DNA from: Zychaea mexicana | Taxonomy: Eukaryota; Mucoromycota; Mucoromycetes; Mucorales; Lichtheimiaceae | Direction of reading: 5' to 3' | Assembly (NCBI RefSeq): GCF_025766255.1 | Contig: NW_026516744.1 | Coordinates: forward strand, 124,001 to 188,000 | Length of the DNA stretch: 64,000 nt | In this document: positions 44,903-56,700 of the stretch, piece by piece | Layout: every line of letters begins with the position of its first letter | How positions within the stretch are numbered: position 1 is the first letter of the stretch | The notes under the pieces: generated by a model | The model's database searches: none | Told to the model about the DNA's origin: nothing | The model's input: only the letters and a program-made list of their open reading frames with translations | Position numbers and translations under genes: made by a program

Positions 44903-46472
44903 ATGGATTTTCAGAAGCTGATGGCGCAGGCCACGGCAGTGGCCAAACAGCAAGACGCAGCACTCGCCGAGAAAGCACGACGACGTCGACGAGAAGAAGA
45001 GCAACGTCGAATGCAAGAAGCCAAAGCCGAACGAGAACGAGAACGTTTAGAACAATTGCGACAAGAACGACAAAAGAATGAGCGATCGCTTAAAGAGAAG
45101 AAAAAGCGCGGCAAGGAAACCACAGCTCTTGGAGATATTAAGAAAGGCAAGCTTTCAACGACAACAACGAAAAAGAATAGTAAATCGAACGCTGTCTCTG
45201 CTGCTCTCGCACGGTTAAAGCCGCAAACAAAGAAGGTAGCGTTTTTGTATTTTGTTGATGTGTGCTCCGGGGGATGGTTATATATTTCCTTCGCAGATAT
45301 ACCTGAATGATGAGATACACACCATGTACGTTGGTATAATATTGTTGACAGAATGTTCCACAACTTTCTTTCACAGGATATGTCTTTTGAAGAATTAATG
45401 AAGCATGCCAACAAGCTACCAACGAAACGATCTGACGTTACAACAAAGAAAGAACCACTTGCAGCCACCAAAAAGGAAGAACGATCAGTCGTTTCAGGCA
45501 AACGACCACCGGCATCCTCGACTACAACTACACCTAGCCATACCCCGCGTAGCAACTCCATCAACAGCAGCGACAATAATCATATACATAATTCAAACAT
45601 CTATCAAAGGCGACGACCGACTGTATCACGAACCTCCAATCCAGTGTCAGCAACACCCTCCAACATGTCTGCACGAGACAAAGTTCGACAGATGATGCGA
45701 CAACCTCCTCAAAAACTCAATACCCAGAAACGCGATCTTCGAAGTGTCAGCGAGATTCAGCGCGACATCCGTCATAGAAAAGGCATATACTCGGACGATG
45801 AAGGCGATGTTAGAAATGATCCTCGGTTACTCCAGAACAAACAGCGTTCAGTATCTGAACATCGATATAGCTCGTCAAGAGCACCGCCTGCACCGCCTGC
45901 AAGGCATTTTCCTGCCGGGAAGCGCCCGGCTGCTGCATCAATCGACCGCGGCAGCGATGCGTCTATGCGACGAATGCCGTTCATGCGTCCACCCCCAGGA
46001 AGAAGACGACATTTGCCGCAGCAGTTTGACGAGGAGGCTGATGAAGAAATGGATGATTTTGTTGTTGACGACGAAGAAGAGGAAGAGTCGAATGATTATT
46101 CAGCTGAAATTGGTCGGATTTTTCGATACAACAAAAAGAGGTATGCGAGCGTAGTCTTCATTGTAGTTCTTGGTCGACTTGAACTGACCCACGTTTGTCT
46201 CTCTTTCTTTGTATATGTTAGATTCCGCGATGAAATGTACTCGGATGACGATATGGAAGCAGATGCACGGGAAGTGCTACGAGAAGAGAAACGAAGGTAC
46301 GTGTATATATATTTGCTGTTTAATATAATCGTGTCCATCAGATTTGACTGATAGAGGCATGTACTGTTGCTTCCATAGTGAGAGAATTGGAAGACGTGAA
46401 GATATTGAGGAGGAGAAACGTGAGTTGGAGCGACAGAAGCGGTTGCGGACCAAAGAGAAAACTCGCCCTTGA
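44903..46472 (+). CDS. SPT2: SPT2 chromatin protein, 4 exons
   Basis: Exons 44903-45235, 45377-46140, 46222-46296 and 46379-46472 give 421 residues. SPT2 is an H3-H4 chaperone acting behind elongating RNA polymerase II. Seen: N-terminus MDFQKLMAQATAVAKQQD, a long Arg/Glu helix (RRRRREEEQRRMQEAKAERE), a repeat of the opening motif at DMSFEELMKHANKL, a Ser/Pro/Thr-rich basic middle, and the C-terminal SPT2 domain: EEADEEMDDFVVDDEEEEES, YSAEIGRIFRYNKKRFRDEM, DDDMEADAREVLREEKRSER, IGRREDIEEEKRELERQKRL. That domain is the histone-binding part. Ends KEKTRP. Confidence 0.93.
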
Positions 46473-47072
46473 AGAAGGCTTAATGTAAACTCATTGGTCT
46501 TGGTGAATTTCTTTATCCATTGCGTTGAAGATGGTGGCTATGTTAAGTATAGAAGCACGCAACGGTTTATCCACAATAGCATTAATTTTTCTTTCTTTCC
46601 TCCTTTGACATCCATGTAATCATACTTTCCTCTATTAATTCATTTGAACGTCATTTTTTCTCTCTTTGTATTTTTCTTTTTCTTTGCTCAACACAAACTC
46701 CATTACATATTCTCACATCATCGCAAAACCCTCTTCAAGTTCATATACAGTAGACTGCTTGGTTATTGGCTGAAAAGGGATTCCATATAGCCCCCCTTCT
46801 TCCACAATCAAGCAATAACAATATACATACAGCAATCATCACCCACTTTGAAAAGTTATGCATTATCGATAAAACAAGTAAAGTATGACATTAGAGGTTT
46901 GTGAAAAAAAAGAAGAATAAATGCTATACAACATCCTTACGAGACGCTAGTAATAGCATCTCGCAAGCGGTTAATGTCAAATGATCATGTCAGGTTTTTT
47001 CTATACAGCAAAGATCGAAATGGAATAGGTGTTAGAGAAAGAGAAGGAAGGTAGGCGTGATTTGGCATGCAT
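46473..47072. other. Convergent intergenic region
   Basis: 3' flanks of SPT2 (+) and the CDP-DAG synthase gene (-). A short hairpin-capable sequence, GAGACGCTAGTAATAGCATCTC, lies near 46941-46962. No gene seen. Confidence 0.5.
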
Positions 47073-49091
47073 TTAATAGGAATTGAGAAGGCCTTCCCGC
47101 GCATCTTGGATGACGTTATTCATGTTACTTGACGCCAACAAGGCGGAATTGATGATGTCCTGGTTTGACAGATAAGTCTGTAACCGTTCCAATAACTCGA
47201 TTTGTTCGCGTGGAGTCAGATTATTGATTGTCAATGCGAGTATAGAGCCGACTGAGACACTGTAGGTCTAACAAATTGCAGAGAACAACAATCGGTGAGC
47301 CTTTCATTACCTCTGGAATCCTTTTAGTTTAAATGAACGAAAATAATGATGTGCATACTTTGATGAAACTCTGGTGATACATGTGTGAAAAGAACCCCAT
47401 CAAAAATTGGCAATCCATACGATCTGTAAGACCACCGTGGCCAGGAATGCTGTGGCCAAAGTCCTTGATCTTGAATGCACGCTTTACTGCACTAGCAAAG
47501 AAACCACCAAATGGAGCAATAAGCGATGCAAAGCATGCCATCACAATTGCATGAAGTTGAACGGGTGCGATCCATACTTGACTAACATCTTGGCGGAACT
47601 GTCAAACGATCTTTTAGGAAGCAATCACATGTCAAATTGATCTTCACATTGGGTTATTATGCAACTTACAAGATACTTGATGATATAGACAATATTTGAA
47701 GGGAGTTGCCAAGGAACAGCGGTGAACACAGGGTTCTTGGGATCACACGAGACGTTCGACCATGCCGATGCACCAAGGTCCTGATTGTGTTTAAAAAGAT
47801 TTCGAGGACATGGTCATGAGTTGTTTTTGCCACGTCTTGTGATTAATGTATGGTTGAGTCGAGCACTTACTTGAACCGGGCAAACCAAATAGTCGAAGCG
47901 CATAAGAATCGTAGTTAGCTAAAGCGTCACAAGCGAAAAAGTCAATATTCATTTAATATATAATATTGCCAATGGCAAAAGAAAATGATAGACACATTAC
48001 CCCGAAACCGAGCAAAAGAGTCCAAATAAAACCACCAACAAATCCCTCCACCGTTTTCTTTGGGCTCAGCTGGATCAAAGGTGTACGGCCCCAAAAGAAA
48101 CCACAAATGTACGCAAAGGTATCATTACACACGACAAGTGCCGCTGGCATGACAAACCTGCGTAAATTAAATCTCATTGTCAGCTGAAAAAGGCTCCGTC
48201 TTTCTCTAACTCTTGCTTCCTATAATCACCACTTACCAAATCAAACCTTCCAAAATATTTTCCACAATGAAATGACTTTGAACAACGATCAGTAATAGTG
48301 CCATGTGTGTGTAGCAGAATTGGGCCATTTGGAACCGGTATTGTCCTTTTTTAAGATTGGCGACGAAGAAGACGAAGCCTGTCACGCGTGATTTTGTGTG
48401 CATATGTCAGTCATATCCATTCTTTCCTGTCTCTGTCATCCGCCCCAGGCCGGCTTTAAAGTTGTTTGTATGTTTACCCAATACATAAAGCATGAAGCTG
48501 ATAAAACGATGATGGGTGGCAAATGGTAACAGAAACTTATCCACCATCACAATCTCTGTAAAGTAATAGATGATGGATTCGCCATATAGAAAGTATTCGG
48601 TTGTGATCAAAAAGTACCTGTTTATTATCACACACTTCTGTAAGCATTCGCTTATACATTAACTCATTTACACGAAGTAGAAAAAAAATTGGAAAGAGAC
48701 CGTACCAACTCATTGTCTTGAACCAGCGGACACTCTTTTCTTTGGCAGGAACTTGAGCGATCTGAATCACTTCGCGATACACAGCCGTCGTAATAACCAG
48801 GACGGCAGCAATGGACCAAATGTAACCCGATGCCAGCACAAACAGGAAAGCACCAATCATAAGGAGCGTTGTGAACGTTCGAATGGCCATATTTCGCCAT
48901 TTCTTGCCAACCTTTTCAGCTGCCAGGAGTACAGGGCCTTGATCATCGTTGTTTTCATTCCCGGTTTGTTGCTGTTCTCGGGTAGCACTGCTGTGTCTGC
49001 TCATGGCTGAGGACGAAGGGTTTTCGTGTGTGTTGGAAGACGACGAGGCGTCTTGTCGACGTTTCGCAGCTGACTTCCTTTTCGCGGCCAT
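47073..49091 (-). CDS. CDS1: CDP-diacylglycerol synthase (phosphatidate cytidylyltransferase), 8 exons
   Basis: Minus-strand exons 48706-49091, 48478-48617, 48237-48378, 48001-48157, 47871-47918, 47670-47780, 47359-47598 and 47073-47267 give 472 residues. The enzyme makes CDP-diacylglycerol from phosphatidate and CTP in the ER, feeding PI, PS and cardiolipin synthesis. Seen: a basic, Ser-rich cytosolic head ([13 protein letters not shown]), then about eight transmembrane helices, [51 protein letters not shown], and the CDS signature [21 protein letters not shown] followed by LTDRMD, which supplies the catalytic and metal-binding Asp residues. Ends [16 protein letters not shown] and REGLLNSY. 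An open extension upstream of 49091 is not needed: MAAKRKS is the natural start. Confidence 0.95.
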
Positions 49092-50433
49092 ATCTGTACT
49101 GGTATATATGCGTGAGGGCGGAGGAAGCAAAAGAAAGAAGAGGTAAAAAAAAAAGACGTGTCTCCCATAACTGGCAGAATTTAACTTCCGAGCAAATAGT
49201 GCAAACTTAACCGAATACGGCAGCATGACTTCATTCATTTTCTGATACACATACGTCAAAGAATGCAGATATACTAAATAGTATGTCTCATCAATATGTA
49301 CGAGACGAAAAATGTCACTTAGCCAAGGTAAGACATAAATCGAGAATTATAAACAATTAAGGTAGTTACCAGCCGTCACTGGCTGGTTGTTGTTTAATGT
49401 TGGCATCTTATCAGGACATCCTATGATAATGAAGATACACTTAGTATCATACAGGTCTTGAATACTTTAACTTTATATGATGTAAGGCCTCTCTAGAGTA
49501 CATATGTACCGCTCTGATACTGTTGGTTTCTCCTATTGCCCATTGTAGTGGTATGAATAACTTTAAATTTGCTGATAGGAAAAGTGTATATGTAATTAAC
49601 GTTCTATAATCGAAAAGTGATAAGGAGTTTAGCCCTGCACATCACTTCAATTACGTATCTAGCTTCCTGTAACACAAGCATCAAGCTCATCGAAGCGGAA
49701 ACCGGAACATCACCTCCGAAGACTGTCTCATATTGTAATTCTTTCTGTAACACAGATATAGTTGCCCGTTTTTATAAATATTATAGCTACAGGCATATTT
49801 ACTATGTGCATTTTTGTCAATGTATGTCGTTGCCAAGTAACGATACAAATAAGGTACGGTTGCAAGAAAAAGGTTAATAACCATAACAACAATATCGAGA
49901 ATATTTGCTTCCACAGCAATGTACCTGAAATTGCATTGTTACTTTTAGCAGCACTGATACAAATAGAGAGTTTATCATAGCAACCACATCCTTACTAGCG
50001 ACGGCTATTATATGACACGTTGAACGTTTTCATGGAGTGTCAGGGACCACGGGGGTTGATCATGAACTCATGTTTCCATATCTTAAGAAGTGAGCAACAG
50101 CACACATAATGCTTTTGATCATATTTACCTTAAATTGTGATGCTGAATAAACTGGTCCTCTAGACTATCTAGATTTCGTCGGTTGAACTAAAGCGTTGTG
50201 CTACATAGCAATAGCAATTTTTTTCAATTGGTTTTATCCATCGGTGCCGAGTAACTTCAGAAGAGCACGTGAAGGAGTTTCTGGAAGCACAGCTCACTTT
50301 TAGAATGATATATTTACTCAGTAGCAGTAGTGTATGCAGTAGCAGAGGGTACAACTATAAAGTCACAAACCACTTCAAATTGAATAAAGAGTTGTATTTT
50401 ATTCAAATAGATACATGATTATTAGACAGACTG
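49092..50433. other. Intergenic region
   Basis: 1.3 kb between two minus-strand genes: promoter of CDS1 at the left and 3' flank of the glycosyltransferase at the right. AT-rich. Open frames of 60-86 codons show no family resemblance. No gene seen. Confidence 0.5.
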
Positions 50434-52401
50434 TTACATCTGCTTCAATTTATTTCGCTGTGCAATTGTTTTGTTATAACTATCTCGCTTACTAAACAAA
50501 AACCGAACAACTAAACCAAATCCACCTAGCACTGTAGCAATGTACATGTATAAATCATAGTCATTTGCCTTTAAGAAATTTATCTTTCCGGCAACGTCCT
50601 GACGATGTGGCAAAACGCCGTCCTTGCTAGAGAACAAAACTTCTTCGACCAAATCAGCGCCTCGCGAAACTGCGTGTTGTGCACGGAGTTGAGCGATAGC
50701 CTGGTAGCGGTTGGTATTTTTCTGATAAACGCCATCCTTGTCTTGAATAACACGGCGTAGCGCATTGAAGGCGTCGTCCTTATCCATGTCCAAGTAGCCA
50801 CCCAACTCCTCGCGTTCATAGTGGAGGGCATGTGCAGGCTGATCACCAAAGAACGGTCTGATCACAGTACGTGTGCCAGCGAAGAGAGCTTCGAACACAG
50901 ACATGCCGCCGCCATGAGAAAGGAAAGTAATAACGGAAGGGTGTTGTAGGATAGGGAACTGTGGAGCCCACGCGGGCATTCGTACGTCTGCGTGCTTTCC
51001 TGATAACAAATCAGCAACCACATAGGATTGTCCAGAAGATGTGGTCACAGTTTCTGGTAAGCGTGTAGTGGAGCTGCTAACACCCCACAAAAGTCCATCG
51101 ATCAGACCGTCTTCCAAAATCTGCAAAAGCTCGACCAAAATACGTTCCGTTTCGTTTGTTTCGCCTGCTGCGAATTGTCCGAATGCGACATAAAGAACGC
51201 GGCTGCGTGCGTCGAGAAATTGTTGGATATCAGCCGTCAAGGGATCGTAGTGGCCGTTAAAGATGGGACCGACCATTTCCACGAGAGGACCCATGGGACG
51301 TGCTTCCTCGATGCCGTAAAAGCTGTTTACAATCTTGAGCGAGTCGAGCCATTTATCTTTTGGGAGAGCACCAATGAATGAAGCTCGTAGTTGAGTGTAT
51401 TGTTCTCGTAACGTTCGCAAATTCCAGTATACTTCGAGTGGATAGATGAATTTCTTGTAAAACCGGAATCGCAAGGACATATGTTCTGAAGTAGGTTCGC
51501 CACCCAGATCGATTTCCTTGTTGATGTAAGGAGTGAGCGCATCTACATAGTAAAAATCAACATGAGTATAAGTATTTCTTTTTCAATATTTCATCGTCTT
51601 TGTAACCACCCCGGTTCTCTCTTTTCTTCTTTACCTGGTGCCAAGTTAATTAACATAGTGACAACCGATGGGATGTTAGCCTCCTGAGCGGCGTCGAAGG
51701 CTGCAGTGGTAAAAGAATCCGCCATAACAAGGTCGATATTTTGAGTAGCAATAGCTTCTTGCAGAGGCTGGAAGACTATAAATGTTTGCTATGAATAATT
51801 TGCGCTCTAAAATTTTGGCACCCCTCTCTTTTCCTCTGTTGCACTTGAATAAAAAGCGGCCTGCACTTACTACGCTCATAGTTCTCAAGATCTACCTTGA
51901 TCTCGTTGCGACGATCGTCCCAGGTTCTTGGATTTTGCATGTTGGTGATGTCCATTTTAGATTCAACAGACTCGCCTAGATCAACAAGATTGATTTGGGG
52001 AAATCCTTTGACATGCTTCAAATAGATATCCTAGAAATATACACACGTTAACGACAACAATGATAATTTTCCGCTTCAGTTCGCTTGAAGGGAAAAGTTC
52101 GAACGCTACTATAAGCTATGTTATACTGCTAATTGCTACTGCAACTTACAGTTCCGGCATATGTCACATTGTGTCCACGCAAAGACAATTCGTTAAGAAT
52201 GCGCGTGACCCACGATGCGTGAGAGGAACCACCTAAAGTAACACCAAATAAAATATTCTTGGGCGTTCTGAACGCTGGAGGGCCGAGTTCCTCGTAAAGA
52301 CCAATGGGGCTTCCAGTCGCGCTTCTTCCGGAGGCTGCTGTAGCAGGGATCAAGGTACACAAGGCTCCGATCACAACCTGCGATAAAGACGGCAACAGCA
52401 T
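50434..52401 (-). CDS. UDP-glycosyltransferase, GT1 family, membrane-anchored, 4 exons
   Basis: Minus-strand exons 52150-52401, 51871-52030, 51635-51775 and 50434-51542 give 553 residues. Layout is that of ER-type UGTs: signal peptide (MLLPSLSQVVIGALCTLIPA), an N-terminal acceptor domain starting NILFGVTLGGSSHASWVTRI with HNVTYAGT, LVMADSFTTAAFDAAQEANI (catalytic Asp region), and a C-terminal donor domain with VLYVAFGQFAAGE, the UGT signature WAPQFPILQHPSVITFLSHG GGMSVFEALFAGTRTVIRPF FGDQPAHA. A final transmembrane helix (YDLYMYIATVLGGFGLVVRF) and basic tail follow. It transfers a sugar from UDP to a small lipophilic acceptor; sterol or xenobiotic are the common substrates. The exact one cannot be told. 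Confidence 0.92.
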
Positions 52402-52769
52402 GTTTTACAGCGTATATACAAGAGGAATTTTAGTCTGTAGATGGACTAGACACAACAGAAAAGTATCGCTGTTTTTAAGTATCATTTTCGTGCTTGCCGC
52501 AGCAAATGTCAACGCAACTGCATCGCTTCTGTGTTTGAATTCAAATACTGGATGTTCAGGAACACCCTCGCTGCTGCGCCACTACTGCGCAACAACATTA
52601 TATACGCATCTCCCTTCATAAATCAGCGAACGCTCGATCTTTTTATATATGTCTGAAGATGAACAGGGGTAAAAGATGCCGGAGGACAGAGCAATCGAAG
52701 CGCAAACGATGTATTCTTAGTCGATGGCTTTATGAGACCTTGTTTCGCTTGATTTGGTATATATGAGTC

Positions 52770-53048
52770 ATCTCCATTTTTGGTGAAAGAAGGAGCAGGA
52801 ACATAGTAGGGCAATCGACCACGGAGCCAATCGTTCAACACCATCATGGCCGTATTGTGGAAATCGGGCTCTCCCTTCTTTTGCAGTTTACCAGTCTTGC
52901 GAGCCAATTTTTCCAAGAAATCGGTAGCATCGTTCCATTCCTTGATATCGTACGTGCGTTGAATATATTCTTTTCGTACACGTTCCATAATGGTCGGTAT
53001 ATTGTCTTCAGGAGTAGGTAACATCTTGCGTGTATGGTTATCTTTCAA
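52770..53048 (-). pseudogene. Orphan C-terminal fragment of NOG2/GNL2 nucleolar GTPase
   Basis: Minus-strand frame with clear resemblance to the post-GTPase region of Nog2 (60S pre-ribosome GTPase): PEDNIPTIMERVRKEYIQRT, YDIKEWNDATDFLEKLARKT, GKLQKKGEPDFHNTAMMVLN, DWLRGRLPYYVPAP. A stop codon lies a few codons upstream (TAA at about 53061), and none of the G1-G5 motifs was found in the next ~600 bp, so the GTPase domain is missing. After the conserved part the frame continues to a stop at 52623 without further similarity. Most likely a truncated duplicate, with the working NOG2 elsewhere in the genome. Confidence 0.7.
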
Positions 53049-53707
53049 GAAACCATCTTATGCACATTTGTAATATTAGAGTTATATATGCCAGTAAACC
53101 AAATATCGGGACCGTAAGAATAACCTCACTTTATGTGAAAGTGCGGAGACGAGCACTGCCCTTTTGTCGATTTCGTCAATAAGCGTGTTATCATAGTCGA
53201 TTTGAGATCATAATAGTGTGCCAGGTAGAATACATAATCAGTAATGGGTCTATGTAGCTATGTAATATTTGCACATGTTAGATCATCCACAGCAGCTTGT
53301 ACAACCGAGTCGCTAAATTTCCAGGGTAGCCATATTCGCCGCCATAATCGCTAAATTTACAGATGTTTTGAATCCTTTAAGCAACTCAGTAGAGATACAG
53401 TACATAGAGAAACGGAGTATAAAACAACACATTTAAAACCATCAGGAAAGCCCGTAATTCGCTTATACAACAAGACGTCAAAACGATCCTTGCTGATAAA
53501 TAGAGCATACAACTTTCCTTTTCTTTGTTAAGATTGATTTCTTTAACAGTGTTTGAGAACTCTACATGTGTGCAACATCTCCGTCGACCCGATTGTCGGC
53601 ATTTAAATTCCGCTGATGTATGACAGGCAGGGACTATGCATTTTTAATCCGTTGTACTCTTGTGACATAACCACAAGAACGCGCTCAATGTCATAAGATC
53701 AAAAGCA
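53049..53707. other. Divergent intergenic region
   Basis: No coding region recognised. The promoter of DUG2 must be in its right half. AT-rich. Confidence 0.5.
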
Positions 53708-56700
53708 ATGGACATCAATACGATCGACACGCTCGCTTCAAGAACTGAAAGCCCGACCCCTTTAGGTACCACATTTCAGAAACCAAAGATTTATCTTTAT
53801 TTCTTTTATTTTTGACGTTCACTAATCTCTTTTTTACTCTCTCCCTTTGTTTGTGGCGTCTTTTCTTAATTTAGGGAACATTTCTAAAGGCTCTAGCCCG
53901 AAACCAATGTATCCAACACGATGCGTCCATACCATTTCTCAAGATGACAATTCAGTGTTGTCACTTGCTGCCAGCGATACTTACTTGTTTAGTGGCAGTC
54001 AAAGTTCTCGAATTCACGTTAGTACGCTGACGAAAGAAATAAAAAACGAATCCGCCATGTTCACCATGACAGTAAAACTGTAGGTGTGGGATTTACAAAA
54101 TTTCTCCTTGGTGACGAGTCTCGTTGGGCACCGAGGAAGTGTATTAGCTCTGACACTTTCTCCCGATCAGCGCTTGCTATTCAGTTGTTCAGGTTAGGCG
54201 CAAAACTACTTAACCTTAGAGGTTTTGAATGGATGTTGGATACTTTTTACTGAATTGTCACATATTAGGGGACGGCACGATTCGGGTAAACGCTATATAC
54301 ATATAAGCACATCAGTATAACATGGAAAAACAGTCGGTCGTAGTTTAACAAGTGAATGTTGTCAATTAGGTTTGGGATACAGCGACGTTACGATGTGTCT
54401 ATCTAATCCAATCCTGTCATGACGTGGGTGACATTTTCTCGATGGTATATTCGGCAACAGCTAATATGCTGATCTTCGGAAATCAAAACACGAGTATTCA
54501 GGTACGTAGAGTGGAAGGACCATGGTTTACTTCAGAAACAGTGCCAAATAAAAAAAAACTCATACATTTTGTAGTGGTTTGACTTAACAGATCCTCAAAC
54601 AAACGGATCCGCGGGCAACGTACCGGTGATCCCAATTAATCCCCGTAGCTCTGCGTCTCAAAAATCAAAGTTTTTCGGAGCGCCATCCTATGAAGATATT
54701 GTTGAGGAAGTAGATAGGTTTCCAACAGAGGAATATCTGGTCAAATGTGTGATTCGTGAGAAGAATGTCCGTTCCAATGCGCATGATGGTTATGTATACT
54801 GCTTGTTACACGCTGTTGATATACCAAATGTCGACGGTGAAGTGGTTTTGAGTGGTAAGTTGTGTTTCATATTTGGTAATATCATGAGTTCAGCCAAAAT
54901 TAACTGCTACACTGTATACTGTTTCAAAGGTTCGGGTGATGGAGATGTTAAGGTATAAATTTGAACTTTGGTCTTGGAGGCAAACGCGCTAATGTAATTT
55001 GCTTGTTAGATCTGGAGTATCTCCAACTCCACATTAAAACTACTCAATACTCTACGTGGTGATACGGACAAAGGGGTCTTATCGATGGCTATCTCTGAGG
55101 ACGGCTATTTGTTCTGTGGTGTGCAGGGTGGCGACGTCCAGGTAACTAATAGAGATGGATGAAAATTGATTAGCTTTGGTGTATGTATCAATGTATCATA
55201 GTGCTAACACATTTTTAAAATAGATCTGGGATTTGGAAACAGTACGTGGTTGCTTATACAAACTTGCATGATACTGTTGAAACTAACTCTAGCACTCTCT
55301 TTAGAATCAACTCATCCGCTCAATGATGGCACATTCTGTAAGCATAATTTCGTATCTTAGCTATATCCCATGTGATTAATCGTTCAATATTAAATAGGAT
55401 GACGTTCTAGCCGTAGCAATCAGAGGGCCCGGATTCGTGAGTGCTTCAGCGGATGGAACCATCAAGGTATAATATTTAGGGGGGGATAAAGAGAGCTGTG
55501 GAAAAACGCCCTCTTATGTTTACTCACACAAGTTTTTATGTAAAGGTGTGGAACGAGGAGTTTGAGTTTCGTGAATGTATGGATGACCATGATGGTATTG
55601 TCTTGTCCATGATCTGCTCTCAGGATTATTTGATAACTGGCAGTAGCGACCACTCCATCAAAGTAAGCTCTCAATATTTTGTTTACTTTTTCTATGTTGG
55701 GAGAAGCGTAAACTTATACATGCCAAATAGTTTTGGGATATGCCATCACCTGTGAAGCCTGTCGAACATTTTCGACGTAATAGTATCGTACAAGATGCTC
55801 CTTCAAGTGGTAATTCAAACTGATCCTTTTATTTAGTTGAAATCATTATTAACATTGTAAGCCATGTAGACACTCTTCTGTATGTACTCGATAAGTGGAT
55901 TTCAATGCGTACTGTAAGCGGCTCCCCCAAATGTATGGAAGAATGCCGTCGGGGAGCCCGGTTTTTGAAAAATGTTCTACAACAGCTTGGGGCTGTCAGT
56001 CGCATGGTAACGAAGAAACTTTGCATTGAAAGCCAATCAAATAGTAGAAATTTAATACTAACTTGTTTGTTCGTTTGTCTTTTAAAAGATACCTGGTATT
56101 ACTGGTCGCAATCCATTGGTGTACGGTCGGTTCTCGGCAAGACGCACAAGCAATGCCGGAATAACTGCGGAATCAAAGGTGCCCACAGTGCTTGTTTATG
56201 GCCACTATGACGTGATTGCAGCACAAAACGATAAGCAACAATGGAACACGGATCCGTTTAAACTTACTGGTAAAAACGGGTATCTTTACGGAAGAGGAAC
56301 TAGTGACAATAAGGTAAAATTCTTTTCTACTTTTTGGAAACTCTTGAATTTGTATTATTTGATTTCACAAGTTAAGCTCAATCCGTTTTTGATTGTTGTC
56401 CAACATAGGGCCCAGTGCTGGCATCTATCTTTGCTGTTTATGAGCTTCTCAAGGAAGGTCAATTGGATGTGAATGTGATCTTTTTGGTAGAAGGAGAAGA
56501 AGAGAACGGAAGTTTAGGATTCCAAGATGCAGTGAACAAATACAAGGTATTTCATTTTCAGAGTCTATACCATGTCTTTTAAATTCATGCTAAATCATTC
56601 TTTATTGGTGCAATTAGGATCTTTTTGCGGATGTGGATCTGATCTTGTTAAGGTAAAATGAAAAAGAAATAGATGGATGTTTTGTTTGGTTCTAACAGTG

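Noticed and set aside
44911..45576. 221-codon minus-strand frame opposite SPT2
   Set aside because: Antisense of the Arg/Glu-rich SPT2 helix, giving a Ser/Arg-rich artefact.
46941..46962. Hairpin GAGACGCTAGTAATAGCATCTC as a tRNA or terminator-like RNA
   Set aside because: Stem is short and no tRNA or snRNA consensus is present.
49617..50354. Short open frames between CDS1 and the glycosyltransferase
   Set aside because: AT-biased, overlapping on both strands, no domain.
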